From NCBI RefSeq assembly GCF_007992215.1, contig NZ_BJZV01000005.1, forward strand, positions 159,042 through 223,041: a stretch of DNA of 64,000 nucleotides, written 5' to 3'. Below, piece after piece: positions 24,889 through 33,705 of the stretch (its first letter is position 1; every line of letters begins with the position of its first letter). The DNA comes from Methylobacterium gnaphalii (GTDB lineage Bacteria; Pseudomonadota; Alphaproteobacteria; Rhizobiales; Beijerinckiaceae). The translations under genes and the position numbers were made by a program. A model generated the notes under the pieces. That model was not told where the DNA came from and searched no databases. It worked only from the letters and a program-made list of their open reading frames with translations.

Positions 24889-25177
24889 GCTCGACCTCGC
24901 CGCGATCGTCGCCGCCGCGACGCCGCCGACCCGCAAGAGCGCCGACATCGTCCAGCTCGATGTCCCCGCGCCTCGCCCGAAGCCGACCGCGACCCTCAAG
25001 GAACGCGCCCGTCAGATGTCGGTCTATCTGGAGCCGCCGGTCTACGACCAGCTCCGCGATCTGGCCCATACCGAGCGCACCAAGATGCACGCGCTGATGC
25101 TCGAGGCGCTCGATCTGCTGTTCAAGCAGCGCGGCGCCCGCTCCATCGAGCAGATCAACGAGGCCGAGAGCCGCTGA
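24872..25177 (+). CDS. Ribbon-helix-helix partner of ParA
   Basis: A 101-residue protein. The N-terminal 45 residues are flexible and Pro/Lys-rich. The C-terminal part RQMSVYLEPPVYDQLRDLAHTERTKMHALMLEALDLLF has the strand-helix-helix build of CopG/ParG DNA-binding proteins. A flexible N-tail plus RHH domain next to ParA is the arrangement of ParG-type centromere-binding proteins. Start ATG at 24872 overlaps parA, suggesting coupled translation. Role by analogy only. Confidence 0.72.
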   Translation: MSRPPKLDLAAIVAAATPPTRKSADIVQLDVPAPRPKPTATLKERARQMSVYLEPPVYDQLRDLAHTERTKMHALMLEALDLLFKQRGARSIEQINEAESR

Positions 25178-25521
25178 GCTCTCGACATTTTTATCAGTTT
25201 TCTCATGGAGTTGAACGCAGCTGCTCACGCTCTGCGCGAGATCCCTGCTGGTGTCCTTGCCTTGAAGAAAGCGGGACGCGGGTTTTTTCGTTTCTGAACC
25301 TTGGCTTAGCGGCCAAGCTTCATCCGCAAGTTCAACAGCCGGGCCTCGAAACCGTCCGAGGCGGCGCCGTCGTTCAGCGTTCATTTACGCCGTGCGGACA
25401 ATCCTCGCGATCGAGACGGGGCAGCATCCCCGATCGTTGCGAGATGTTGAGCGAGCGGCCGCGCCTTTCCGCGTTCCTGGAGGGCATCGAGCGGTCGCCC
25501 ATTGAGCCGGGCGAGTTGCGT
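25178..25521. other. Intergenic region between the ParA/RHH pair and rlpA
   Basis: About 340 bases without a convincing gene. A T-run at 25284-25289 follows GC-rich sequence (GCGGGACGCGGG) and may end the parA transcript. A small hairpin CTTGGC...GCCAAG lies at 25300-25317. The rlpA frame is open from 25444, so part of this stretch may be coding if the longer start is used. Confidence 0.4.
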
Positions 25522-26892
25522 ATGGCGCGGATCACGACGGCCGGATCGAATCCGGCTCTGGGCGCAATGCCGCGCGCCTGGCCGGTATGGCGCCTGATCG
25601 GCGTCTGCGCCGTGGCGCTCACCACCGCCAACTGCGCCGGCAACAACACTCAGAAATTCGCGGGCGGCAGCTCGGGCAGCGACATCGACCCGAAATACGG
25701 CGTGCGCGCCTCCAAGCGCCTCTACAACGAGGGCGACGTGATCCCGAAGGGCGGCGGACGCCGGTTCTCGGGCAAGCCCTACGTCGTGGCCGGCAAGACC
25801 TATGTGCCGCGCGACGATGCGCGGGGCTATGTCCGCGAGGGCCTGGCCTCCTGGTACGGCTCGGCCTTCCACGGCCGCATGACCGCCAATGGCGAGATCT
25901 TTGACCGCCACTCCATCGCAGCGGCGCATCCGACGCTGCCGCTGCCAAGCTATGCCCGCGTCACCAACCTCTCGAACGGCTACTCGATGGTGGTGCGCGT
26001 CAACGACCGCGGCCCCTATCATGCCGGCCGCGTGATGGATCTCTCGGAGGAGGCGGCCCGCGCCCTCGACTTCCATCGCAAGGGCACCGAGCACGTCCGC
26101 GTCGAGTATATCGGCAAGGCCTCGGTGGCCGGCAGCGACGATCGCAAGCTGCTCGCCAGCCTGCGCACCGACGGGCGCCCGGCCCCGATCGGCTCGGGCT
26201 CGCCGGTGATGGTGGCCGATCTCGGCCCCGACCGCGAGGAGCCCGTCCACGAGCGCTTCTCGCGAACCACGCGCCCGACGCTCGCCTACAAGCCGGCCGA
26301 GGAGGATGCGCCCGAGCCCGCGCCGCGTCCGCAGCGCGCCGCACCGATCGTCCTGGCGAGCGCGGCCAGCGTGGCCGTGCCGGCCGCCGTTCAGCCGACC
26401 GCCGCCCGCGGCGCGGCGTTCAAGCCGATGCCGGTTGCCGGCCTCAACCCCGGCGCCCATGCTGCGCCGGCGGGTCGCCTGGCCTCTGCAGCGGAACCCG
26501 CCCACGGCCGTGCCCCGCTCAGCCTCGCTCCGCCCCCGCTCCGCCTCGCCGGTGCGATGCGCGAGCCGCCGGCCGCGCCCTCCGCCCGCGAGACCGGCAG
26601 CCGCGCCGCCCATGCCGCGCTCGCGGCAGGCGCGCCGAAATTCGGCCAGGCCAAATTCGCCGAGGCCAAGGTCACGCAGGCGAAGTTCGCGCCGCCCGCT
26701 CTGCCTGCCACCAAGTTGCACGTCGCCCAGGCCGCGATGCCCAAGACCGGGCCTTCGCCCAAGACAGGCCCTGCCCCTCGCACCGCCATGCCGGCGGACG
26801 CGAAGAACGCGATGGCGCGCCTGGTGGCGTCGAGCACGAAGCCGGCCGCGCCGGGCCCCGGTCGCCGGTCCCACCTCGCCGGCGTATACTGA
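25522..26892 (+). CDS. rlpA: Septal-ring lytic transglycosylase RlpA-like lipoprotein
   Basis: About 456 residues. The N-terminal signal ends in a lipobox-like VALTTANC, giving a lipoprotein. The double-psi beta-barrel reads GLASWYGSAFHGRMTANGEIFDRHSIAAAHPTLP and then VVRVNDRGPYHAGRVMDLSEEAARALD; the Glu/Asp/His of RlpA are present. RlpA cleaves stem-free glycan strands at division sites. The C-terminal half is Pro/Ala-rich with KFxxAK repeats (KFGQAKFAEAKVTQAKFAPPA region). The usual SPOR domain is not visible. Starts at 25444 and 25567 are alternatives. Confidence 0.82.
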   Translation: MARITTAGSNPALGAMPRAWPVWRLIGVCAVALTTANCAGNNTQKFAGGSSGSDIDPKYGVRASKRLYNEGDVIPKGGGRRFSGKPYVVAGKTYVPRDDARGYVREGLASWYGSAFHGRMTANGEIFDRHSIAAAHPTLPLPSYARVTNLSNGYSMVVRVNDRGPYHAGRVMDLSEEAARALDFHRKGTEHVRVEYIGKASVAGSDDRKLLASLRTDGRPAPIGSGSPVMVADLGPDREEPVHERFSRTTRPTLAYKPAEEDAPEPAPRPQRAAPIVLASAASVAVPAAVQPTAARGAAFKPMPVAGLNPGAHAAPAGRLASAAEPAHGRAPLSLAPPPLRLAGAMREPPAAPSARETGSRAAHAALAAGAPKFGQAKFAEAKVTQAKFAPPALPATKLHVAQAAMPKTGPSPKTGPAPRTAMPADAKNAMARLVASSTKPAAPGPGRRSHLAGVY

Positions 26893-27042
26893 TCCGCCCG
26901 AGAGCCGCCGAGGTTGCGCTGTCGATAAGTGCGGCATCGGCGCGCGTATGCCGCCCTGCGCCCATCGAGACATTTGCCGGAAACATTGCCGTCGTCCTAG
27001 ATCAGACTTCTCGACGAGGTCGTGAAGGCGAGGGCAGGGCGT

Positions 27043-30000
27043 ATGGGGCTCGTCCAGTACGCGCTGAAATTCCGCATCACGACCTACGTGCTCGCCGTGC
27101 TGATGATGCTCGGCGGCGCCGGCGCCGCCATCGTCACCCCGAAGGACGTGCTGCCGGTCGTCGACATCCCGGTCGTCGTCGTGGTCTGGACCTATACGGG
27201 CCTGTCCGCTCCCGAGATGGAAAAGCGGATCACGACCTATTCCGAATTCGGAATCTCCAACAACGTCAACAGCATCACCCGCATGGAGTCGACGACGCTC
27301 CAGGGCACGGCGGTCTTGAAGATCTATTTCGACCCCTCCGTCAGCATCGACCTCGCCATCGCCCAGGTGGTCTCGTCGACGAACTCGATCCGCGCCCTGA
27401 TGCCGCCGGGCGTGCAGCCGCCGGTGATCGTGCGGTTCTCGGCCTCCTCGGTGCCGGTGATCCAGCTCGCGCTGACCTCGACCAAGGACGCGCTCACCAA
27501 GGTCTACGACTACGCCCAGTACCGCATCCGCCAGCGCCTGACCCAGGTGCCGGGCTCGACGCTGCCCTCGCCCTTCGGCGGCGCGCCGCGCCAGGTCATG
27601 GTCGATCTCGACCTGCGCGCGCTCCAGGCCCTGGGCATCACGCCCCTGGAGGTCACCAACGCCATCGGCGCGGGCAACCTGACCATTCCCTCGGGCCTGG
27701 CCAAGCTCGGCGAACAGCAATACCCGGTCCAGCTCAACGCCACGCCCGACACCATCGCGGAGCTCAACGAGATCCCGATCAAGGTGGTGGCCGGCCAGCC
27801 GGTTCTGGTGCGCGACGTAGCGCATGTGCGCGATGGCGGCCCGCCGCAGGTCAACGTCGTGCGCGCGGACGGCGCGCCCTCGGTGCTGATGAAGGTCCTC
27901 AAGAACGGCACCGCCTCGACGCTGGACGTCGTCAACAACCTCAAGAAGGCGATGCCGGATATCCGTGCCGCCGCGCCCGAGGGCATGAGCGTCAAGACGC
28001 TGTTCGATCAGTCGGTCTTCGTCTCGGGCGCGATTCGCGGCGTGCTGGAGGAGGCGCTGATCGCCTCCTGCCTCACCGGCGTGACGATCCTGCTCTTCCT
28101 CGGCTCATGGCGCTCGACGCTGATCGTGCTGATCTCGATCCCCTTGTGCATCCTTACCTCGCTCGCGGTGCTCGCCGCGCTCGGCCAGACCATCAACGTG
28201 ATGACGCTCGGCGGCCTCGCGCTCGCCGTCGGCATCCTGGTCGACGACAGCACGGTCGCGATCGAGAACACCTATCGGCTCTTCGAAGAAGGCAGGCCGT
28301 TCCGCGAGAGCGTGGTCCACGGAGCCGCCGGCATCGCCAAGCCGGCCCTGATCTCGACGCTGTCGATCTGCGCCGCCTTCGTCTCGGTCTTCGCGCTCAC
28401 CGACATCCCGAAGTACCTGTTCACGCCGCAGGCGATGGCCGTCGTCTTCGCGATGCTGACCTCGTACCTCCTGTCGCGCACGCTGGTGCCGCTGCTGATC
28501 GACGTTCTTGTCGCGCGTGAATACGCGGAACATCACGGCGATGCGCACGATCAGCCCGGGAGCGGACGCCTGCGCCGCGCCCTCTCAGCGCCGATGAAGC
28601 CGGTGTTTCGCCTCGCCGGCGCCTTCCGCCGCGGCTTCGAGACTCGCTTCGCACGCTTCCACCGCAGCTATGTCGGGCTGCTGCACGCTGTGCTGGCCCG
28701 ACGCGTCACAACGCTCACGGTCGTCGCCCTGATCTTCGCCGGGACCGGCGGCCTCTTCCTGTTCGTCGGGCAGGATTACTTCCCACAGGTCGAGTCGAGC
28801 CAGATCACGCTGCACCTGCGCAGTCGCACCGGCATGCGCATCGAGACCGCCGAACAAGTCTTCGGCAGTGTCGAGAAGACGGTAAGGGACGTGATCCCGC
28901 CGGACGAGATCGAGCTGGTGCTCAACAACATCGGCCTCCCCTCGAACAACTACAATTTCGCCTTCTCCGACGGGTCCTTCGTTTCCTACAACGACGGCCA
29001 GATGCTGATCAGCCTGAAGGAGGGCCACGCGCCGGTCGCGGATTACACCAAGCGCCTGCGTGAAACCCTGCGGGACCGCTTCCCGGACCTTACGGTCTAT
29101 GTACAGCCCTCCGACATCATCACGCAGATCCTGAATTTCGGCGTGATCGCTCAGATCGACGTCCAGGTCTCTGGCCGCAACACCGAGAAGGACCTCGAGG
29201 TCGCGCAGCGGATCGTCGGCCGCCTGAAGGAGACGAAGGGCCTCGTCGACGTCCATCTCCATCAGATCGTCAACCAGCCGCAATTCTACGTCGACGTCGA
29301 CCGCCGCCAGGCCTCGGAACTCGGGCTGACGCAGCAGCAGGTTGCTCAGAGCCTCAACGTCTCGCTGGCTGGCTCCTTCCAGGTGAACCCGAACTTCTGG
29401 ACCGATCCGAAAACCGGCATCCCCTATCAGCTCTGGGTGCAGACGCCGGAATACCGCAACGCCTCGCTCACCGAGCTGCAGAATACCCCGATCCTGGTCC
29501 AGGGCGGCGGCCGCGACGGGCCGGGCGTGCTGACGCTGCTCTCCAGCGTGTCGAACATCCGGCGCACGCCAACCCAGACCGTGATCAGCCACGTCAATAC
29601 GCAGCCGACCTTCAACATCTACGCCGCCGTGCAGGACCGCGACCTCGGCTCGGTGGCGGCCGAGATCGACCGGATTGTGCAGGAGGAGCAGAAGGCTCTG
29701 CCGGCGCCGGACAAGATCACCGTGCGGGGGCAGATCGAGAACATGCGCTCGGCCTTCTTCCGGCTGGAGGTCGGCCTCGGCATCGCTCTGATCGCGGTCT
29801 ACCTGCTGATGGCCGTGAACTATCAGAGCTGGGGCGACCCTTTCGTGGTGCTCGCTGCCCTGCCGCTCGCCTTCTGCGGCATCACGGCGAGCCTGTTCAT
29901 CACCGGCACCACCTTCTCGATCCCCTCCCTGTTTGGGGCGATCATGTCGGTGGGCATTGCCTCCGCGAACTCGATCCTGCTCGTCACCTTCGCCAAGGAG

Positions 30001-30273
30001 CACCGTGAAGCCACGGGCTGCTCGGCGATGGAAGCGGCGATCAAGGCTGGCGACACGCGACTGCGCCCGGTTCTGATGACGGCGGGCGCCATGTTTCTCG
30101 GCCTGATCCCGATGGCGATCGGCTCGGGGGAGGGAGGCGAACAGAACGCCGCGCTCGCCCGTGCCGTCATGGGCGGCATCGCGATCGGCACGCCGGCAAC
30201 GCTGCTCTTCGTGCCATTTCTCTACAGCCTGCTGCGCCGCGGCGGCGTGCATCCGGTCGAGGATTACCTATGA
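27043..30273 (+). CDS. RND-family efflux permease (AcrB-like)
   Basis: A 1076-residue inner-membrane pump protein. One helix at the N-terminus, a periplasmic porter loop (residues about 40-335), six helices, a second loop and six more helices match the AcrB/MdtBC/MexF fold. VGILVDDSTVAIENTYRLFEEG in helix 4 holds the paired proton-relay Asp (401-402). The ATG at 27043 with AGGGCAGGG upstream is preferred; a GTG at 27022 is possible. The adaptor gene follows 49 bases downstream. No outer-membrane channel or regulator gene is adjacent. The block interrupts the rlpA-dac neighbourhood. Confidence 0.92.
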   Translation: MGLVQYALKFRITTYVLAVLMMLGGAGAAIVTPKDVLPVVDIPVVVVVWTYTGLSAPEMEKRITTYSEFGISNNVNSITRMESTTLQGTAVLKIYFDPSVSIDLAIAQVVSSTNSIRALMPPGVQPPVIVRFSASSVPVIQLALTSTKDALTKVYDYAQYRIRQRLTQVPGSTLPSPFGGAPRQVMVDLDLRALQALGITPLEVTNAIGAGNLTIPSGLAKLGEQQYPVQLNATPDTIAELNEIPIKVVAGQPVLVRDVAHVRDGGPPQVNVVRADGAPSVLMKVLKNGTASTLDVVNNLKKAMPDIRAAAPEGMSVKTLFDQSVFVSGAIRGVLEEALIASCLTGVTILLFLGSWRSTLIVLISIPLCILTSLAVLAALGQTINVMTLGGLALAVGILVDDSTVAIENTYRLFEEGRPFRESVVHGAAGIAKPALISTLSICAAFVSVFALTDIPKYLFTPQAMAVVFAMLTSYLLSRTLVPLLIDVLVAREYAEHHGDAHDQPGSGRLRRALSAPMKPVFRLAGAFRRGFETRFARFHRSYVGLLHAVLARRVTTLTVVALIFAGTGGLFLFVGQDYFPQVESSQITLHLRSRTGMRIETAEQVFGSVEKTVRDVIPPDEIELVLNNIGLPSNNYNFAFSDGSFVSYNDGQMLISLKEGHAPVADYTKRLRETLRDRFPDLTVYVQPSDIITQILNFGVIAQIDVQVSGRNTEKDLEVAQRIVGRLKETKGLVDVHLHQIVNQPQFYVDVDRRQASELGLTQQQVAQSLNVSLAGSFQVNPNFWTDPKTGIPYQLWVQTPEYRNASLTELQNTPILVQGGGRDGPGVLTLLSSVSNIRRTPTQTVISHVNTQPTFNIYAAVQDRDLGSVAAEIDRIVQEEQKALPAPDKITVRGQIENMRSAFFRLEVGLGIALIAVYLLMAVNYQSWGDPFVVLAALPLAFCGITASLFITGTTFSIPSLFGAIMSVGIASANSILLVTFAKEHREATGCSAMEAAIKAGDTRLRPVLMTAGAMFLGLIPMAIGSGEGGEQNAALARAVMGGIAIGTPATLLFVPFLYSLLRRGGVHPVEDYL

Positions 30274-30322
30274 TCCGGAACACGTTGCGGTGCGCGGCCG
30301 TTCGCCATTGGGCCGAGACAAG

Positions 30323-31615
30323 GTGACCGTGAACCAGCCCCACCAGCCAGCCTCCGACGAGGACATCCCCCCGCCGCCAGGCAAGGGGTTGTTTGTGCTC
30401 GTCGCGCTCGTAGCGATTGGCCTTCTCGGCTGGGGCGGCTACGGCCATTGGCGGCGCGATGCCGCCGCTGCCGAATCACAGCGCAGGGTCATCGAGCAGG
30501 TGCCGAAGCTTCGCACCCTGAATTCCGAGCGGGTCGAGACACCGGTCGAATTGACGCTGCCAGGCCAGACCGAGGCCTTCGCCACCGCCCGCATCTTCGC
30601 TCGGGCCACCGGCTATATCGCCGAGCGCAACGTCGATATCGGCTCGCGGGTCAAAGCCGGCGACCAGCTTCTGCGCATCGCAGCACCGGATCTCGACCAG
30701 CAACTCGCCCAGGCTCAGGCTCAACTCGGCCAACTCCAGGCGCAGCTCCTGCGCGCCAAGGCGCAGGTCGATCAGGCCAAGGCCAACGTAAACCTTGCGC
30801 AGGTCACCAATTCGCGCACCTCGACGCTCGCCGGACAGGGCTGGGCCTCGAAGCAGAACGCCGACAACACCCAGGCCGGTGTGCTCAGCCAGACCGCCAA
30901 CCTCGCCTCGGCCGAGGCCGACGTGAAGGTCGCCGAGGCCAACATCAAGGCGCAGCAGGCCACCGTCGACCGGCTCAAGGCGCTGACGAGCTTCGAGATC
31001 GTAACGGCGCCCTTCGACGGCGTCGTCACCACCCGAAGTGTCGATGTCGGCGACCTCGTCACGGCCGATGCTGGTAACGGCACGCCGCTCCTCGCCATGG
31101 CGCGCGACGACCTGCTGCGCATCTCGGTGAACGTACCGCAGAATGCATCGGTCGGCGTACAGCCCGGCATCGAGGCGACCATCAAGGTGCCGCAGATGCC
31201 CGGTCGTTCATTCTCCGGCACCGTCGAGCGCAGCTCGGTCGCCCTGCTCTCGGCCTCGCGCACGCTGACGACGCAGGTCGACGTGCCGAACAAGGATCTC
31301 GCACTGCAGGCCGGGCTCTACGTCTACGTCACGCTGAAGATCCCGCGCGCCGTGCCAGCTGTCCGCATCCCTGCCGAGGCAATGGTGTTCAACCAGCGCG
31401 GCACCCAGGTGGTAGTCGCTAATGCCGACGGCACCGCCTCCTGGCGCACCATCGGCATCCGCCGCGACCTTGGCACCTCCCTCGAGCTCGATCAGGGCCT
31501 CGACGGCAGCGAGCGCGTCGTCCTCAGTCCGCCACCTGACCTCAAGGACGGCCAAAGGATTGAGATCCAGCCGGAAAAGGGCGACGGCAAGCCGATGCAG
31601 GCGGCACAGCGCTAA
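30323..31615 (+). CDS. RND efflux periplasmic adaptor (membrane fusion protein)
   Basis: A 430-residue protein with an N-terminal membrane anchor (GLFVLVALVAIGLLGWGGYGHW). The lipoyl half-domain GYIAERNVDIGSRVKAGDQLLRIAAPDLDQQLAQA is followed by an alpha-hairpin rich in Gln/Ala (QAQLGQLQAQLLRAKAQVDQAKANVNLA), the second lipoyl half ALTSFEIVTAPFDGVVTTRSVDVGD and a beta-barrel. Typical HlyD/AcrA order. GTG at 30323 is chosen; a second GTG follows two codons later. Works with the RND permease. Confidence 0.9.
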   Translation: MTVNQPHQPASDEDIPPPPGKGLFVLVALVAIGLLGWGGYGHWRRDAAAAESQRRVIEQVPKLRTLNSERVETPVELTLPGQTEAFATARIFARATGYIAERNVDIGSRVKAGDQLLRIAAPDLDQQLAQAQAQLGQLQAQLLRAKAQVDQAKANVNLAQVTNSRTSTLAGQGWASKQNADNTQAGVLSQTANLASAEADVKVAEANIKAQQATVDRLKALTSFEIVTAPFDGVVTTRSVDVGDLVTADAGNGTPLLAMARDDLLRISVNVPQNASVGVQPGIEATIKVPQMPGRSFSGTVERSSVALLSASRTLTTQVDVPNKDLALQAGLYVYVTLKIPRAVPAVRIPAEAMVFNQRGTQVVVANADGTASWRTIGIRRDLGTSLELDQGLDGSERVVLSPPPDLKDGQRIEIQPEKGDGKPMQAAQR

Positions 31616-31732
31616 GGCAGGACGTCGCAGACGCCGTGATTCGAACAGGGTGGATTCGATCGCAGCGGCAGTTCAAGATATAGTCAAGCTCTTGAGAGGC
31701 TTGCTCTGGCAGGCGACGTGCGAGAGACGACG

Positions 31733-32950
31733 ATGCGGGCAGGACAGGCTTCGAGAGTGTTTCTTCGGGCGGCGGCATTATGCGTCGCCCTGTCCGGCAT
31801 GCCGGCAATGGCTCAGACGTTCCAGACAGCGGCACCACACGCGATCCTGGTCGACGCCGAATCCGGCGCGGTGCTGTTCGAGAAAGCGGCCGACGAGCCG
31901 TTCTCTCCGGCTAGCATGGCCAAGCTGATGACCACCGAGCTCGTCTTCGGCGCCCTCAAGGAGGGCCGGCTCACCATGGACAGCGAGTTCACGGTGACCG
32001 AGGACGCCTGGAAGCGGGGAGGGGCCGGCGGTGGCGGTTCATCGATGTTCGCGCAGGTCAACAGCCGCATCAAGCTGTCCGACCTGCTGCGCGGGCTGAT
32101 CGTCCAATCCGGCAACGACGCCGCCATCACCATCGCCGAGAACATGGCCGGCACCGAGGAAGCCTTCGCCGGCCTGATGAATCAGAAGGCCAAGGAGATC
32201 GGCCTCACGCACTCGACGTTCCGAAATGCCACAGGCTACTCGGCGCCGGACCAGAAGGTCACCGCGCGCGACATGGCGCGGATCGCCCAGCACATCATCG
32301 AGACCTATCCGGACCTCTACAAGATCTTCGCCGAGCGGGAGTTCACCTGGAACAAGATCAAGCAGCAGAACCGCAATCCGCTGCTGACCCTCGATATCGG
32401 CGCCGATGGCCTCAAGACCGGCTACCTTGAGGAATCCGGCTACGCTCTGACGGGATCGGCCGTGCAGAACGGCCAGCGCCTGATCATGGTGCTCTCGGGC
32501 CTCAAGACCGCACGCGACCGGGCCTCGGAATCGCGCAAGCTGATGGAATGGGGCCTGCGCGCCTTCGACAACCGGCAGATCTTCCAGGCCAATGAGACCG
32601 TGGCCGAGGTGCCGGTCTATGGCGGCGAGAAGGGCTCGGTCGCCGTGGTTGCCAAGAAGACGGTGCGCCTGCTGCAACCTCGTGGCTCCTCCGAGCGCAT
32701 GAGCGCCCGCGTGGTCTACAAGGGTCCGCTCGTCGCGCCGATCGAGCAGGGGCGGCAGGTCGGCACCTTGCGCGTCATGCGCGGCGACACCATCGCCCTC
32801 GACCAGCCGCTCTACGCAGCAGAACCTGTCGCGGCCGGCAGCCTGACGCAGCGCGCCTTCGACGCCGCGCTGGAAGTCGGCGGCGATCTCGTCCGCAAAG
32901 CCTTCGACAAGGCGAAGGGCGGATCCGCGCCCAGCGGCAGTGCCTCCTGA
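31733..32950 (+). CDS. D-alanyl-D-alanine carboxypeptidase (PBP5/6 type)
   Basis: A 405-residue periplasmic penicillin-binding protein that trims the terminal D-Ala of peptidoglycan stems. The signal peptide ends GMPAMAQ. The active-site motifs are SMAKLM (Ser61-xx-Lys64), SGNDAA and KTGYLEESG. The C-terminal region includes the PBP5 beta-domain and an amphipathic tail (AFDAALEVGGDLVRKAFDKAKGG) for membrane attachment. GTG at 31718 is an alternative start. It precedes tmk in a conserved Rhizobiales block. Confidence 0.92.
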   Translation: MRAGQASRVFLRAAALCVALSGMPAMAQTFQTAAPHAILVDAESGAVLFEKAADEPFSPASMAKLMTTELVFGALKEGRLTMDSEFTVTEDAWKRGGAGGGGSSMFAQVNSRIKLSDLLRGLIVQSGNDAAITIAENMAGTEEAFAGLMNQKAKEIGLTHSTFRNATGYSAPDQKVTARDMARIAQHIIETYPDLYKIFAEREFTWNKIKQQNRNPLLTLDIGADGLKTGYLEESGYALTGSAVQNGQRLIMVLSGLKTARDRASESRKLMEWGLRAFDNRQIFQANETVAEVPVYGGEKGSVAVVAKKTVRLLQPRGSSERMSARVVYKGPLVAPIEQGRQVGTLRVMRGDTIALDQPLYAAEPVAAGSLTQRAFDAALEVGGDLVRKAFDKAKGGSAPSGSAS

Positions 32951-32997
32951 AACCGGAACCGTCGCACCGCGATCCCGGTCATGCTAGGCCCCTCGGC

Positions 32998-33705
32998 ATG
33001 ACGATCGACACGCCCGAAGCCGTCCCCGAGGGCGTCTTCATCACCTTCGAAGGCGGGGAGGGGGCAGGCAAATCCACACAGATCCTGCGTCTCGCTGCGC
33101 ATCTGCGCGCACGCACCAACCGTGAGGTGGTGACCACCCGCGAGCCCGGCGGCACGCCGAAGGCCGAGACGATCCGCCAGGCTGTGCTGGCCGGCGCGGC
33201 CAAGCCGTACGGCGCTTTCGCCGAGGCGCTGATGTTCTGTGCCGCGCGCATCGACCATCTCGACCACCTGATCCGGCCGGCGCTCGCGAGAGGCGCCGTG
33301 GTGCTCTGCGACCGCTTCTCGGATTCGACCCGTGCCTATCAGGGCGCGGCCGGCGGCGTGGACGAGGCCGCCCTGCGCGACCTCGACCGCGTCGTCGTCG
33401 GGGAGACCCGGCCGCATTTGACCCTGATTCTGGATCTGCCGCCGGAGACCGGCCTCGCGCGGGCCCGGCAACGCGCGGGAGACGGGGAGGGGGTCGACCG
33501 GTTCGAAGCCGAGACGCTCGGATTTCACCAGCGCCTGCGCGCCGCCTTCCGCGCCATCGCCGAAGCCGAGCCGGAGCGCTGTGCCGTCATCGATGCTGAC
33601 GCCCTGCCGGAAGCTGTCGAGGCGGCGATCCGCGCCGTGGTCGCCGCGCGGCTGCCCGCCCTGCTCTCCGGGACCGGGAAGGACGCGACAGAGCATGCCG
33701 CCTGA
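32998..33705 (+). CDS. tmk: Thymidylate kinase
   Basis: A 235-residue enzyme phosphorylating dTMP to dTDP. P-loop FITFEGGEGAGKSTQ, the substrate block TTREPGGTPKAETIRQ and the LID/DRF motif VVLCDRFSDSTRAYQGAAGG are clear. Its end overlaps holB by 11 bases, the usual tmk-holB coupling. Confidence 0.96.
   Translation: MTIDTPEAVPEGVFITFEGGEGAGKSTQILRLAAHLRARTNREVVTTREPGGTPKAETIRQAVLAGAAKPYGAFAEALMFCAARIDHLDHLIRPALARGAVVLCDRFSDSTRAYQGAAGGVDEAALRDLDRVVVGETRPHLTLILDLPPETGLARARQRAGDGEGVDRFEAETLGFHQRLRAAFRAIAEAEPERCAVIDADALPEAVEAAIRAVVAARLPALLSGTGKDATEHAA

Noticed and set aside
25381..27825. 814-residue minus-strand frame
   Set aside because: Antisense to rlpA and the start of the RND permease; Arg/Gly/His-rich without domains.
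28585..30252. 555-residue minus-strand frame
   Set aside because: Antisense to the RND permease; no recognisable protein sequence.
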